From Scandinavium manionii (lineage in GTDB: Bacteria > Pseudomonadota > Gammaproteobacteria > Enterobacterales > Enterobacteriaceae): a stretch of DNA of 50,944 nt. The notes under the pieces were generated by a model. It saw only the letters and a list, made by a program, of their open reading frames with translations, searched no databases and was not told the origin of the DNA. The translations under genes were made by a program, and so were the position numbers. Positions 17,783 through 26,654 of this stretch are shown in pieces (the stretch's first letter is position 1; each line of letters opens with the position of its first letter). The stretch is from NCBI RefSeq assembly GCF_024764775.1, contig NZ_JALIGC010000026.1, forward strand, positions 1 to 50,944, read 5' to 3'.

Positions 17783-18098
17783 GTGGATACACGGCGGGTG
17801 GCTGGCAGGGGCGATTGTGTTGGAAATCATCGCCAATATATTCCTTAAGTTCTCGGACGGTTTCCGCCGAAAAATATACGGCATATTGTCGCTGGTGGCG
17901 GTACTGGCCGCATTTAGCGCATTGTCGCAGGCGGTTAAAGGCATCGATCTTTCGGTGGCGTACGCAATTTGGGGCGGATTTGGTGTGGTTGCCACGCTGG
18001 CAGCGGGCTGGATCCTGTTTGGACAGCGCCTTAATTACAAAGGATGGATAGGTTTGATCTTGTTAATCGCCGGAATGGTGATGATTAAACTCGCATGA
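17769..18098 (+). CDS. mdtI: Spermidine exporter subunit MdtI (SMR family)
   Basis: A 109-residue, four-helix SMR protein identical in size to E. coli MdtI (MPQFEWIHGGWLAGAIVLEIIANIFLKFS), with the helix-1 Glu in LEIIAN and the conserved AYAIWGGFG. It acts only as a pair with MdtJ, from which it starts 14 bases inside the coding sequence. A strong hairpin follows before the convergent ydgD. Confidence 0.95.
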   Translation: MPQFEWIHGGWLAGAIVLEIIANIFLKFSDGFRRKIYGILSLVAVLAAFSALSQAVKGIDLSVAYAIWGGFGVVATLAAGWILFGQRLNYKGWIGLILLIAGMVMIKLA

Positions 18099-18156
18099 TG
18101 TTGGCAGGGTGCGAACAGTAACAGGGTATTTTGTTCAGTGAACTGATGCCGATAAC

Positions 18157-18185
18157 GTCGCTGCTGCAGTTACGTCAGCAGCGAC
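18157..18185. terminator. Hairpin between convergent mdtI and ydgD
   Basis: Ten-base perfect arms GTCGCTGCTG and CAGCAGCGAC with a nine-base loop, between the ends of two convergent genes. There is no clear U-run, so factor-assisted or bidirectional termination is an inference. Confidence 0.55.
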
Positions 18186-18193
18186 AGTGTTAG

Positions 18194-19018
18194 TTACTGG
18201 CCAGCCAGTGCTTCAAGTTTGTCCCGAAAGCCGGTCACTGAAATCGCGCGGTTATCTGCCCGCCAGCGGTCTTTCGCCGCCGGTGCTGAGCTTTGAACGC
18301 CAATCAGCTGCCAGCCGTCATCGGTTTTTAGCATCAGCGGTGAGCCGCTATCGCCAGGCAAGGTATCGCACTGATGCGACAGCACGGTGCTTTGCGCCCA
18401 ACCGGTCACCAGACAGTTATTGTGCGTGTACAGCGAATCGAGATGATCGAGCGGATAACCAGATTGCGTCACCTGGCGGTTAGCGGATTTGAGCGCGGCG
18501 GTCAACGCATTCTTATCACCGGCGAACAGCGGCAACGGTGTGATACCCGAAGGCGGATAGCGCAGTACAATCAGGCCAAAATCCCAGGGCGCGGCAGACG
18601 ACGGAACAATCCAGCCGTCACCATCCGGCTTCAGGCGTTTGCCGAGCGACGGCTCGACGCGGCCTTCAATCCCATGGATTTCATAACGCCAGAGACCTTT
18701 TTGCGATACAAAGCGCAGGGCGACGGGTTTATCGAGTTTACCTCGCGGCGGCGTCAACAGGCAGTGTCCTGCGGTCAGCGCCAGATGCGGAGAAATTAAG
18801 GTCGCGGTGCAAAGATTGCCGCTGGCAGTTTCCAGCTGGCCGATAGCATCCCACGGGGATTGCGTAGGATTGGTGACCTTGACGCGGTCATCATGACCAA
18901 AGAAAAGCGTCTTAAGATCGGAGGCACTGATGCCGGTGTCGTCGCTGTCATCGTCAGCGTGGGTCAGGGGAGAAAAAAGACAAACGGCTCCCAGTAAAAC
19001 CACTATGGATCTGTGCAT
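18194..19018 (-). CDS. ydgD: Secreted trypsin-like serine protease YdgD
   Basis: A 274-residue protein starting at ATG 19018 (MHRSIVVLLGAVCLFSPLTHA, a signal peptide). The chymotrypsin-fold triad is visible: His in LTAGHC, Asp in PWDFGLIVLR and Ser in LPGDSGSPL, so it should be an active periplasmic protease. It matches E. coli YdgD in position and length. No PDZ domain. The 15 codons upstream to 19063 have no ribosome site and were left out. ydgU and asr lie upstream on the same strand. Confidence 0.9.
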   Translation of the reverse strand: MHRSIVVLLGAVCLFSPLTHADDDSDDTGISASDLKTLFFGHDDRVKVTNPTQSPWDAIGQLETASGNLCTATLISPHLALTAGHCLLTPPRGKLDKPVALRFVSQKGLWRYEIHGIEGRVEPSLGKRLKPDGDGWIVPSSAAPWDFGLIVLRYPPSGITPLPLFAGDKNALTAALKSANRQVTQSGYPLDHLDSLYTHNNCLVTGWAQSTVLSHQCDTLPGDSGSPLMLKTDDGWQLIGVQSSAPAAKDRWRADNRAISVTGFRDKLEALAGQ

Positions 19019-19119
19019 AACACTCTCTGAGGGGCGATTATGATTATAAAAAGGGTAACCCAATGAGATTACTATAGACGGGATGAATGAAAAGTGGGAG
19101 TAAAATCAGCGTGCTACAC

Positions 19120-19206
19120 TCAGTACAAAAAAAACCGGGTGGCAACCAGGGCACAAACAATCAGTAATAAGAGGATGAGCTCGAATCGATAACGGCGCAG
19201 CATCAT
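19120..19206 (-). CDS. ydgU: Small membrane protein YdgU
   Basis: A 28-residue frame (MMLRRYRFELILLLLIVCAL then VATRFFLY), or 27 if the second ATG at 19203 is used; GGAGAG lies just upstream. A basic N terminus precedes a single membrane helix, and it lies between asr and ydgD exactly as the 27-residue YdgU does in E. coli. Function unknown. It follows the asr terminator, so it may be made by readthrough or from its own promoter. Confidence 0.85.
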   Translation of the reverse strand: MMLRRYRFELILLLLIVCALVATRFFLY

Positions 19207-19216
19207 TGCTCTCCAG

Positions 19217-19242
19217 AAAAAAACGGCGCTGAAACAGCGCCG
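19217..19242 (-). terminator. Rho-independent terminator of asr
   Basis: CGGCGCTG and CAGCGCCG form a perfect eight-base stem with a three-base loop (19224-19242), followed on the minus strand by seven U residues. It lies 36 bases after the asr stop and before ydgU. Confidence 0.85.
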
Positions 19243-19277
19243 ATTTAGTTTACAAGACCGTACGACCGGTTGCGAAA

Positions 19278-19715
19278 TTACGCAGCTGGCTGTGCAGCTG
19301 GTTTAGCAGCCTGGTGCTTGGTGTGTTTCACGTGTTTTTTAGCAGCCTGCGCTTTCTGCGCTACAGCAGGTTTGGTTGCTGCTTTTTTGTGGTGTTTTTT
19401 AGCGGCCTGCGCTTTCTGCGCTACAGCGGGTTTGGTCGCTGCTTTTTTGTGGTGTTTTTTAGCGGCCTGCGCTTTCTGCGCTACAGCAGGTTTAGCTGCT
19501 GCTTTTTTGTGGTGCTTTTTAGCGGCCTGAGCTTTCTGCTCTGCAGCGGGTTTTGCAGCGGCTTTCTTGTGTTTCTTGTGGTGAGTGGTTTTAGCCGGAG
19601 CAGCATGAGTTGCAGCAGGCGCAGCAGCCGGAGCGGTAGCAGCGGTGTCAGCAGCGAAAGCAGCAGAAGACAGACCCATAGCAGCGGCAACAACCAGAGC
19701 TAATACTTTTTTCAT
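19278..19715 (-). CDS. asr: Acid shock protein Asr
   Basis: A 145-residue periplasmic protein starting at ATG 19715 (MKKVLALVVAAAMGLSSAAFA, signal peptide). The mature part is almost entirely Ala, Lys, His, Pro and Gln in repeats of the form KKHHKKAA[AT]KPAVAQKAQA. Asr is strongly induced at low pH and is intrinsically disordered; it is thought to protect periplasmic proteins. It is longer than K-12 Asr because of an expanded repeat. An RstA box lies upstream and a strong terminator downstream. Confidence 0.93.
   Translation of the reverse strand: MKKVLALVVAAAMGLSSAAFAADTAATAPAAAPAATHAAPAKTTHHKKHKKAAAKPAAEQKAQAAKKHHKKAAAKPAVAQKAQAAKKHHKKAATKPAVAQKAQAAKKHHKKAATKPAVAQKAQAAKKHVKHTKHQAAKPAAQPAA
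19332..19571 (-). repeat. 60-base tandem repeat inside asr
   Basis: About four copies of a 60-base unit encode a 20-residue His/Lys/Ala/Gln block. Central copies differ by only a few bases (for example GGTTTGGTCGCT versus GGTTTAGCTGCT), implying recent duplication or homogenisation. It is coding, without spacers, so it is not a CRISPR array. Confidence 0.85.
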
Positions 19716-19820
19716 TCTGAAATCCTCGAATTTGGTTTCTATGTTCAACCCCACTGCGGGGCCGTTGAATAGACTATATGCTTGTCTTTTCGAGGTTTCC
19801 GTGAGTGATTGGTATCGGCG

Positions 19821-19834
19821 TGTAACCATATGTA
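19821..19834 (-). promoter_or_regulatory. RstA box of the asr promoter
   Basis: On the minus strand the sequence is TACATATGGTTACA, an exact match to the RstA consensus TACATnTnGTTACA known from the E. coli asr promoter. A plausible -10 (TATAGT) lies about 43 bases further toward asr. The rest of the 332-base gap 19716-20047 has a short leader hairpin (CCCC/GGGG arms near 19750) and no gene. Confidence 0.8.
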
Positions 19835-20047
19835 CACTTCCAGTTGGTGCTTTATCACTCTTTAAAAATCAGTAAGATACGATGAAGGCTGTTCCCCGAG
19901 CCCTAGAAATTCCCGCAATGATGTAAATTTCCGGGTAGGTAGCGCTGCAGGAAACCTCTTAGGGCCGCCAAAACCCGCATTTAAAGTTCACCATTCACCA
20001 TTTGGTACCCGTAACATAGCGGGCTAATTATTTTTTTGGAGTGAGTT

Positions 20048-20329
20048 GTGATTGGGAATTCTTCCGTCCTGTGGGGCGGTGTTCTACTTCTAGTGTTTGC
20101 GATGCTGTGGTTGCACTACGATAGCGGCAGGCTGAAGCGGGAAATGCGGCGCTCGCGTAAAGGGCGGGAGCAGCGCGAGGACGAACTTAAATTATTGCAG
20201 CAAGAGTGGGATGAGTTTCTTGTCGCAGAAAAAAATGAGCTTGATCAGCTGAGAATTGCAATGCACCCCAAATATGGGCGAGTGGTTCACACCAGGCTGA
20301 GCAGGCTAGCCGGAATGCTGACTCACTGA
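20048..20329 (+). CDS. Small membrane-anchored coiled-coil protein, unknown
   Basis: A 93-residue frame from a GTG at 20048 with GGAGTGAG just upstream. One hydrophobic helix (residues 8-24, LWGGVLLLVFAMLWLHY) is followed by a very charged helical region (REMRRSRKGREQREDELKLLQQEWDEFLVAEKNELDQ) predicted to be a cytoplasmic coiled coil. I do not recognise the family. It is alone, between asr (divergent) and the M32 peptidase (convergent). The organised helix-then-coil pattern supports a real gene. Confidence 0.6.
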   Translation: MIGNSSVLWGGVLLLVFAMLWLHYDSGRLKREMRRSRKGREQREDELKLLQQEWDEFLVAEKNELDQLRIAMHPKYGRVVHTRLSRLAGMLTH

Positions 20330-20330
20330 C

Positions 20331-20360
20331 AAAAAAAGCGTGTGGCGGGCTGCGCCACAC
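20331..20360 (-). terminator. Terminator of the M32 carboxypeptidase gene
   Basis: GTGTGGCG and CGCCACAC form an eight-base stem with a short loop, followed on the minus strand by GC and seven U residues, 15 bases after the gene's stop. Confidence 0.8.
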
Positions 20361-20374
20361 TCTCTCCCAGCAAC

Positions 20375-21859
20375 TTACAAATAACGCGCGGTTAAATGCT
20401 CGCGGAAATAGCGGCTATTCAGGTCTTCGCCGGTGGCGTGGGTGATAAGCTCCGAGGTGCTGAAGCGGCTGCCGTGCTGCCAGACATTTTGCTGTAACCA
20501 ACCGAACAGCGGGCTGAAGTTACCGTCATTCAGGTTCTGATCGACGTCCGGTAGCGCTTTGCGGGCGGCCTGGAACAGCTGCGCGGCGTACATGGCGCCC
20601 AGCGTATAAGACGGGAAGTAACCAAAACCGCCGTCGGTCCAGTGAATATCCTGCATACAGCCATTGCGGTAGTTGCCTTCAGTCGACAGCCCCAGATACT
20701 GCTGCATTTTTTCATCCCACAGCGCCGGAATGTCATCGACTTCAATCTGGCCATCAATCAGCGCCCGTTCGATTTCATAACGCAGGATCACATGCGCTGG
20801 ATAGCTGACTTCATCGGCGTCCACACGAATGAATCCGCGTTCGACGGTCTGACTCCATGCAATGAAATTATCCAGACTGAACGCCGGCTGGCTGCCGAAA
20901 TGCTGCTGGATTTTCGGCAGCAGATGCTTAAGGAACGCGGCACTACGGCCGAGTTGCATTTCAAAGAACAGGCTCTGTGATTCATGCACGCCCATTGATC
21001 GCGCATGAGCAATCGGTTGTCCGGCCCAATGACGCGGCAGGTTTTGTTCATAACGCGCATGCCCGGTTTCGTGAATAACGCCAAAAAGGGCGCTGAGCAG
21101 ATCGTTTTCGTCGTAGCGGGTGGTGATGCGCACATCTTCCGGTACGCCGCCGCAGAACGGATGGGTACTGACATCAAGGCGACCGCCGTTAAAATCAAAA
21201 CCGAGCAGGGTCATAGTTTCCAGCCCGAGCTGGCGCTGTGCTTCGGTCGGGAACGGGCCTTGTGGATTGATGAGTTTGCGGCTGGCCTGCTTGTCGACCA
21301 CGGTTTGCAGTAAATCGGGCAGCCAGCTTTTCAGGTCAGCGAACAGCACATCGAGGCGGCTACTGGTCATGCCTGGTTCGTAGAGGTCAAGCAGGGCGTC
21401 GTAGCGCGAACCGCCACTGGCCTCAGCGCGGATGTTGGCCTCTTCACGACTCAGTCGTACCACTTCTTTCAGATTCGGGGCGAAGCCTTGCCAGTCATTG
21501 TTTTTACGCTGAGTACGCCAGGCGTGCTCGCAACGGTTGCCCGCCAGCGATTTCGCTTCGACCAGGCTTTCGGGTAACAGTGCAGCCTGATGGTAGGTGC
21601 GCGCCATTTCGTTCAGATTCGCGCGTTCGTCATCGCTGAGGTTTTCCTGCTGAGCAGCTTCCAGGTAGTTCGCCACATTTTTGTCGGTCAGGATCTGATG
21701 CTGCAACACGCCTAATTCAGCCAGCGCTTCGCCGCGAGCCTGGCTTCCGCCCGGTGGCATCATGGCGGCCATATCCCAGCCGGCTATAGAAGAAAGGTGC
21801 GAAAAACGCGATAAACGCTGGAAAACGCGGGTGAGCTGTTGGTAGTTATTGTTTGCCAT
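20375..21859 (-). CDS. M32-family metallocarboxypeptidase (Taq-type)
   Basis: A 494-residue cytoplasmic protein with the family zinc site HETGH at residues 263-267 and the third ligand Glu in HESQSLFFE (293-294 region), plus the mostly helical body typical of thermostable carboxypeptidase 1 (GWDMAAMMPPGGSQARGEALAEL near the N terminus). These enzymes remove C-terminal residues from peptides, with broad specificity except proline. Length is normal (about 500). It is single, with its own terminator. E. coli K-12 lacks it at this site. Confidence 0.9.
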   Translation of the reverse strand: MANNNYQQLTRVFQRLSRFSHLSSIAGWDMAAMMPPGGSQARGEALAELGVLQHQILTDKNVANYLEAAQQENLSDDERANLNEMARTYHQAALLPESLVEAKSLAGNRCEHAWRTQRKNNDWQGFAPNLKEVVRLSREEANIRAEASGGSRYDALLDLYEPGMTSSRLDVLFADLKSWLPDLLQTVVDKQASRKLINPQGPFPTEAQRQLGLETMTLLGFDFNGGRLDVSTHPFCGGVPEDVRITTRYDENDLLSALFGVIHETGHARYEQNLPRHWAGQPIAHARSMGVHESQSLFFEMQLGRSAAFLKHLLPKIQQHFGSQPAFSLDNFIAWSQTVERGFIRVDADEVSYPAHVILRYEIERALIDGQIEVDDIPALWDEKMQQYLGLSTEGNYRNGCMQDIHWTDGGFGYFPSYTLGAMYAAQLFQAARKALPDVDQNLNDGNFSPLFGWLQQNVWQHGSRFSTSELITHATGEDLNSRYFREHLTARYL

Positions 21860-22108
21860 TTTGCCTTAATTCCCATTGAGTGACGTCGAAATGCGCGTGA
21901 GGTCAAAAATACGACGAAAGTATGAGGCGGAATGTAAATTATACGCCAGGCAAATCAGTATCACAGGTCATCAGTGTGCGGCAAATCATGAATCCATTCA
22001 TCTGGATTTTCATCGCACTGCTGTCAGTTGACGCAGTGCGAGACAGGGTAGGCTTAACCACCTTTTTAGGTCAGTGGTGAAGCTACCCACCCGCGGTGGG
22101 CGTTCAAA

Positions 22109-23359
22109 TTAGTGCAGGCGTTTGTGCAGGCAACTGCCGGTTATCAGCGCCAGAACCAGCATTGCTGCGATAAATCCTCCCACGCCGTTCCATCCCCAGT
22201 TATGCCAGAACACCCCGCCGAGTGTCCCTGCGATGCTGGAACCCAGATAGTAGCTAAACAGATACAGCGACGAAGCCTGGCCGCGTGCGCGGCGGGCACG
22301 AGGCCCAATCCAGCTGCTGGCGACGGAGTGCGCGGCGAAGAAGCCCGCGGAGAACAGCAGCATACCGAAGAAGATAATCCACAGTGATGAGAACAGCGTC
22401 AGCAGCAGGCCGCACAGCATCACGCCGGTAAAGGCAATCATCACCGGGCCGCGCCCGAAGCGTTGCGTCATGGCGCCCGCTTTTGGGGAACTCCAGGTAC
22501 CGGTGAGGTAAGCCACGGACAGCAAGCCAACAACCGCCTGGCTCAATGACCACGGCGACATCATCAGGCGATAGCCGATGTAGTTGAACAGTGTCACAAA
22601 CGCCCCCATCAGCAGAAAGCCTTCCGCGAACAGTAGCGGCAGGCCCTTATCACGCCAGTGAATACGAAAGTTGATGAACAGTGATTTTGGGCGCAGCGAT
22701 GCGGGTTTAAAGTGACGTGAATCAGGCAGAATGCGCCAGAACATCAGCGCCGCCGCGAGAGCGAAACAGCCGATCATCGCCACTGCTACTCGCCAGCCGA
22801 AGAAATCGGTTATCACCCCAGTCAGCAAACGTCCGCTCATGCCGCCAATCGAGTTTCCGCTGATGTACAGCCCCATCGAAAAGGCGACAAAACTCGGATG
22901 AATTTCTTCGCTCAAATAGGTCATGCCGACAGCCGCCACGCCGCTTAACGACAGGCCAATCAGCGCACGCATGATAAGGATCCCGTGCCAGCTGGTCATC
23001 ATCGTTGACAATAGCGTACAGCAGGAGGCCAGCAGCAGAGCGGTGACCATAACCTGTTTACGACCGATGGCATCCGACAGCGGCCCGGTAAACAGCAGGC
23101 CGACGGCCAGTAAACCGGTCGACACCGACAGGGAAATACTGGCGCTGGCAGGCGATACGCCAAACTCATGCGACAACACCGGGAGAATAGGCTGAACGCA
23201 ATAGAGCAGGGCGAACGTGGCGAGTCCAGCGGAGAAAAGCGCCAGCGTGACGCGAATGAATTGTGGGGTTCCACGTTGGATAAACTGGCCCGGCGCAGGA
23301 AGACGGATATCATTGACATCACGGGCCGGGGCGGTGTCAACGGTGGAGGTACGGCTCAA
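22109..23359 (-). CDS. ynfM: MFS transporter YnfM
   Basis: A 416-residue, 12-helix major facilitator protein very close to E. coli YnfM (LYCVQPILPVLSHEFGVSP, GMTYLSEEIHPSFVAFSMGLYISGNSIGGMSGR). Reported as an arabinose or drug-efflux-like exporter; the true substrate is uncertain. The start chosen is a TTG at 23359 (MSRTSTVD, as in E. coli) because AAGGA lies at the right distance; a GTG at 23383 is possible. It is divergent from its likely LysR regulator ynfL, the pairing seen in E. coli. Confidence 0.92.
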   Translation of the reverse strand: MSRTSTVDTAPARDVNDIRLPAPGQFIQRGTPQFIRVTLALFSAGLATFALLYCVQPILPVLSHEFGVSPASASISLSVSTGLLAVGLLFTGPLSDAIGRKQVMVTALLLASCCTLLSTMMTSWHGILIMRALIGLSLSGVAAVGMTYLSEEIHPSFVAFSMGLYISGNSIGGMSGRLLTGVITDFFGWRVAVAMIGCFALAAALMFWRILPDSRHFKPASLRPKSLFINFRIHWRDKGLPLLFAEGFLLMGAFVTLFNYIGYRLMMSPWSLSQAVVGLLSVAYLTGTWSSPKAGAMTQRFGRGPVMIAFTGVMLCGLLLTLFSSLWIIFFGMLLFSAGFFAAHSVASSWIGPRARRARGQASSLYLFSYYLGSSIAGTLGGVFWHNWGWNGVGGFIAAMLVLALITGSCLHKRLH

Positions 23360-23585
23360 AGCAAGATCCTTGCGTGAAAGCACTTCATCCTTCGCGCTGC
23401 TTCTTTGTGGGCTTCACCCTCAGACCCTCGGTCACATAGTTCGCTTGTTCCCAGGGATCTTCGGACTTTCAGCCGCGATGCAGCACGAATGATTTTGTGC
23501 ACTGAATTTGTCTCATTGGCACAGAGTAGGAAAATGTAAATATTCTGTCTAATATATTAATAATCTCAAATGATACTTTTAACAT

Positions 23586-24515
23586 ATGAATATAGAGCTG
23601 CGACACCTGCGCTACTTTGTAGCGGTAGCCGAAGAACTGCATTTTGGCCGCGCTGCCGCTCGGCTGAACATCTCCCAGCCACCGTTAAGCCAGCAAATTC
23701 AGATCCTTGAACAGCAGATTGGTGCCCGGTTGTTTGCCCGCACCAACCGCAGCGTGAGCCTGACGCCCGCCGGGAAGCTGTTTCTGGCTGACAGTCGGCA
23801 AATCCTGATTCAGGTTGAAGACGCCGCAGCCCGGGCCGCCCGCCTGCATCAGGGGGAAACCGGAGAGCTGCGCATTGGATTTACCTCATCGGCGCCGTTT
23901 ATTAAGGCCGTGTCGGATACGCTGTCGCGTTTTCGGCGTCAGTATCCCGACGTTCATATCCAGACGCGGGAAAGTAATACCCGCGAGCAAATTGCGCCGC
24001 TGAGCGAAGGGGCGCTGGATTTGGGCCTGATGCGTAAAACGCAGCTGCCGGATACCCTCGAGTGGCAGGTTATTTTGCGAGAACCGCTAATGGCGATGTT
24101 TCACCGGGATCATCCGCTGGCAAGCCGCGAATCCGTATCACTGGCAGAACTGGTGCTGGAGCCGCTGGTGTTTTTCGATCCGCACGTCGGCACTGGCCTG
24201 TATGACGATATTCTCGGCCTGCTCAGGCGTTTCGGTACCCCCGCCATTACTCAGGAAGTGGGCGAGGCGATGACCATTATTGGGCTGGTCTCCGCCGGGC
24301 TGGGTGCGTCGATTCTTCCGGCCTCTTTTAAGAAGGTTCAGCTTAATGAGATGCGCTGGTTGCCGATAAGTGATGCGGACGCGGTGTCGGAAATGTGGCT
24401 GGTGTGGTCCAGGCATCATGACCAAACCCAGGCGGCGCTTCGCTTCCGCGAGCAGCTGCTGGCAGCCGCAATGGTCGACTTTTTTGCCGAAAATACACGA
24501 AAAAATGTGCGGTAA
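23586..24515 (+). CDS. ynfL: LysR-type regulator YnfL
   Basis: A 309-residue LysR protein (MNIELRHLRYFVAVAEELHFGRAAARLNISQPPLSQQIQ) with a helix-turn-helix at residues 17-36 and a substrate-binding domain with GVFFDPHVGTGLYDD-like sequence. It matches E. coli YnfL and is divergent from ynfM, separated by a 226-base AT-rich region where both promoters and its own site should lie. mlc follows 93 bases downstream on the same strand. Confidence 0.9.
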   Translation: MNIELRHLRYFVAVAEELHFGRAAARLNISQPPLSQQIQILEQQIGARLFARTNRSVSLTPAGKLFLADSRQILIQVEDAAARAARLHQGETGELRIGFTSSAPFIKAVSDTLSRFRRQYPDVHIQTRESNTREQIAPLSEGALDLGLMRKTQLPDTLEWQVILREPLMAMFHRDHPLASRESVSLAELVLEPLVFFDPHVGTGLYDDILGLLRRFGTPAITQEVGEAMTIIGLVSAGLGASILPASFKKVQLNEMRWLPISDADAVSEMWLVWSRHHDQTQAALRFREQLLAAAMVDFFAENTRKNVR

Positions 24516-24575
24516 ATCACAAGCCTAAGTAAAAATTTGACGATTCAGGTCGAAGTGCTTCAACATAGCAAAAGT

Positions 24576-24597
24576 TTATTTCGAAGCGCGAAAATAA
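24576..24597 (+). promoter_or_regulatory. Mlc self-operator in the mlc promoter
   Basis: TTATTTCG and CGAAAATAA form an inverted repeat 11 bases before the mlc start. It resembles the known Mlc/NagC operator (TTATTT arms around a GC-containing centre), and Mlc is known to repress its own gene. Inference from sequence similarity. Confidence 0.6.
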
Positions 24598-24608
24598 GGG
24601 AGTCTTCG

Positions 24609-25829
24609 GTGGTAGCAGAAAGTCAGCCTGGGCATATTGATCAGATTAAGCAGACCAACGCAGGGGCGGTATACCGCCTGATTGATCAGCTCGGCCCGGT
24701 GTCGCGTATCGACCTTTCTCGACTTGCGCAACTTGCGCCTGCCAGTATCACTAAGATTGTTCGCGAAATGCTCGAAGCGCATCTGGTGCAGGAAACTGAA
24801 ATTCAGGACCCGGGGAGCCGTGGGCGTCCGGCGGTAGGCCTGATGGTGGAAACCGAAGCCTGGCACTATCTGTCACTGCGTATCAGCCGGGGAGAAATTA
24901 ACCTCGCCCTGCGTGATTTGAGCAGCAAGCTGGTGGTAGAAGAAGAACAAACGCTACCGCTGGTGGATGACAAACCGTTTCTCGACCGGGTTATCGAACA
25001 TATCGATCACTTTTTCATTCGGCATCAGCAAAAGCTCGAGCGCTTAACCTCTATCGCGATAACCCTTCCCGGTATTATTGATACCGAAAATGGCATCATT
25101 CACCGGATGCCGTTTTACGATGACGTAAAAGACGTGGCACTCGGTGAAGCGCTTGAGTCTCGCACCGGCGTGCCGGTCTATTTGCAACACGATATCAGCG
25201 CGTGGACCATGGCGGAGGCGCTGTTCGGTGCGTCTCGCGGCGCGCGCGACGTTATTCAGGTGGTTATCGATCATAACGTCGGGGCGGGGGTTATCACCGA
25301 CGGACGCTTACTGCACGCGGGCAGCAGCAGTCTGGTGGAAATAGGCCATACCCAGGTCGACCCGTACGGCAAGCTTTGTTATTGCGGAAATCACGGTTGT
25401 CTGGAAACCATCGCCAGTGTGGAAAGCGTGTTGGAACTGGCGCAAATTCGGATGAAACAGTCGATTAGTTCAATGCTGCATCAGCAGCCGCTGACTGTTG
25501 AATGGCTGTGTCAGGCAGCAGTGCAGGGTGATTTATTAGCTAAGGATATCATTAGCGGCGTAGGGACCCACGTCGGACGCATTCTCGCCATCATGGTGAA
25601 TTTATTTAACCCGCAAAAAATTCTTATCGGTTCGCCGTTCAACCAGGCTTCCAGCATTCTGTTCCCCGCCATCAGCGCCTGCATCCATCAGCAGTCTCTG
25701 CCCGCTTACAGTCGACATATCAGCGTCGAGAGCACGCAGTTCCGCAACCGTGGAACCATGACCGGCGCCGCGCTGGTTAAAGACGCGCTTTATAACGGGT
25801 CTCTGCTGATCAGACTGTTACAAGGTTAA
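24609..25829 (+). CDS. mlc: Glucose-responsive global repressor Mlc (ROK family)
   Basis: A 406-residue ROK repressor, the exact size of E. coli Mlc, starting at GTG 24609 (MVAESQPGHIDQIKQTNAGAVYRL). It has an N-terminal winged helix (SRIDLSRLAQLAPASITKIVREMLEAHLVQE), an ATP-fold ROK body and the zinc motif CYCGNHGCLE. Mlc represses ptsG, manXYZ, malT and pts genes and is released by binding dephosphorylated EIICB-Glc at the membrane. The gene is also called dgsA. It is autoregulated through the operator just upstream. Confidence 0.95.
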   Translation: MVAESQPGHIDQIKQTNAGAVYRLIDQLGPVSRIDLSRLAQLAPASITKIVREMLEAHLVQETEIQDPGSRGRPAVGLMVETEAWHYLSLRISRGEINLALRDLSSKLVVEEEQTLPLVDDKPFLDRVIEHIDHFFIRHQQKLERLTSIAITLPGIIDTENGIIHRMPFYDDVKDVALGEALESRTGVPVYLQHDISAWTMAEALFGASRGARDVIQVVIDHNVGAGVITDGRLLHAGSSSLVEIGHTQVDPYGKLCYCGNHGCLETIASVESVLELAQIRMKQSISSMLHQQPLTVEWLCQAAVQGDLLAKDIISGVGTHVGRILAIMVNLFNPQKILIGSPFNQASSILFPAISACIHQQSLPAYSRHISVESTQFRNRGTMTGAALVKDALYNGSLLIRLLQG

Positions 25830-25958
25830 CAAATTTTAATTGTTAAGCTAAAAATTGCGCTAACGCAAGCTGGCTTTTCGCCCAATCCCTTACACTCCCT
25901 CCGTTCTTGAATTATCACCCTGATTTATATTTTCACCGTCAAAGCTGTGGAGTGAAAC

Positions 25959-26654
25959 ATGCTTAAGCGTTTCTTTATTACTGGTACGGATACCTCTGTT
26001 GGAAAGACGGTGGTATCACGCGCGTTGCTGCAGGCGTTGACCGCCAATGGCAAAAGCGTGGCAGGGTACAAACCTGTCGCCAAAGGCAGCAAGGAAACGC
26101 CTGAAGGACTGCGCAACAAAGATGCGCTGGTACTACAAAGTGTTTCCACCCCGGAACTTCCCTATAGCGCTATTAATCCTATCGCCCTGAGCGAAGAGGA
26201 AAGCAGCGTGGCGCACAGTCGCCCGATCAACTACACCTTATTGTCCAAAGGTCTGGATGACCTGAGTCAGCGTGTCGATCACGTGGTGGTCGAAGGCACA
26301 GGTGGCTGGCGTAGTCTGATGAACGATTTGCGCCCGCTCTCTGAATGGGTCGTACAGGAACAATTACCGGTTGTTATGGTGGTAGGTATCCAGGAAGGCT
26401 GCATCAATCATGCATTGCTGACCGCCCAGGCAATTGCGAACGATGGTCTGCCGTTAATCGGTTGGGTCGCTAACCGCATCAACCCGGGGCTGGCACACTA
26501 CGCCGAAATCATCGACGTGCTGAGCAAAAAACTGCCAGCGCCATTGGTGGCTGAGCTTCCGTATCTGCCACGCGCTGAACAGCGTGAACTGAGCCACTAC
26601 GTCGATTTAACCCTGTTCGGCGACATGCTGGCGGTAGATAGAGTCCTGGCGTAA
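25959..26654 (+). CDS. bioD2: Dethiobiotin synthetase paralogue BioD2
   Basis: A 231-residue P-loop protein (MLKRFFITGTDTSVGKTVVSRALLQAL; the GTDTSVGKT loop binds ATP) matching E. coli BioD2 (YnfK). The enzyme closes the ureido ring of dethiobiotin from 7,8-diaminopelargonate, CO2 and ATP. EGTGGWRSL, where BioD has EGAGGW, is the usual paralogue variant. Its 3' end overlaps that of clcB on the opposite strand by 48 bases. It is a single-gene unit downstream of mlc. Confidence 0.93.
   Translation: MLKRFFITGTDTSVGKTVVSRALLQALTANGKSVAGYKPVAKGSKETPEGLRNKDALVLQSVSTPELPYSAINPIALSEEESSVAHSRPINYTLLSKGLDDLSQRVDHVVVEGTGGWRSLMNDLRPLSEWVVQEQLPVVMVVGIQEGCINHALLTAQAIANDGLPLIGWVANRINPGLAHYAEIIDVLSKKLPAPLVAELPYLPRAEQRELSHYVDLTLFGDMLAVDRVLA

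Noticed and set aside
19332..19571. 60-base repeats as a possible CRISPR array
   Set aside because: Repeats are contiguous, without spacers, and in frame within the asr coding sequence; no cas genes nearby.
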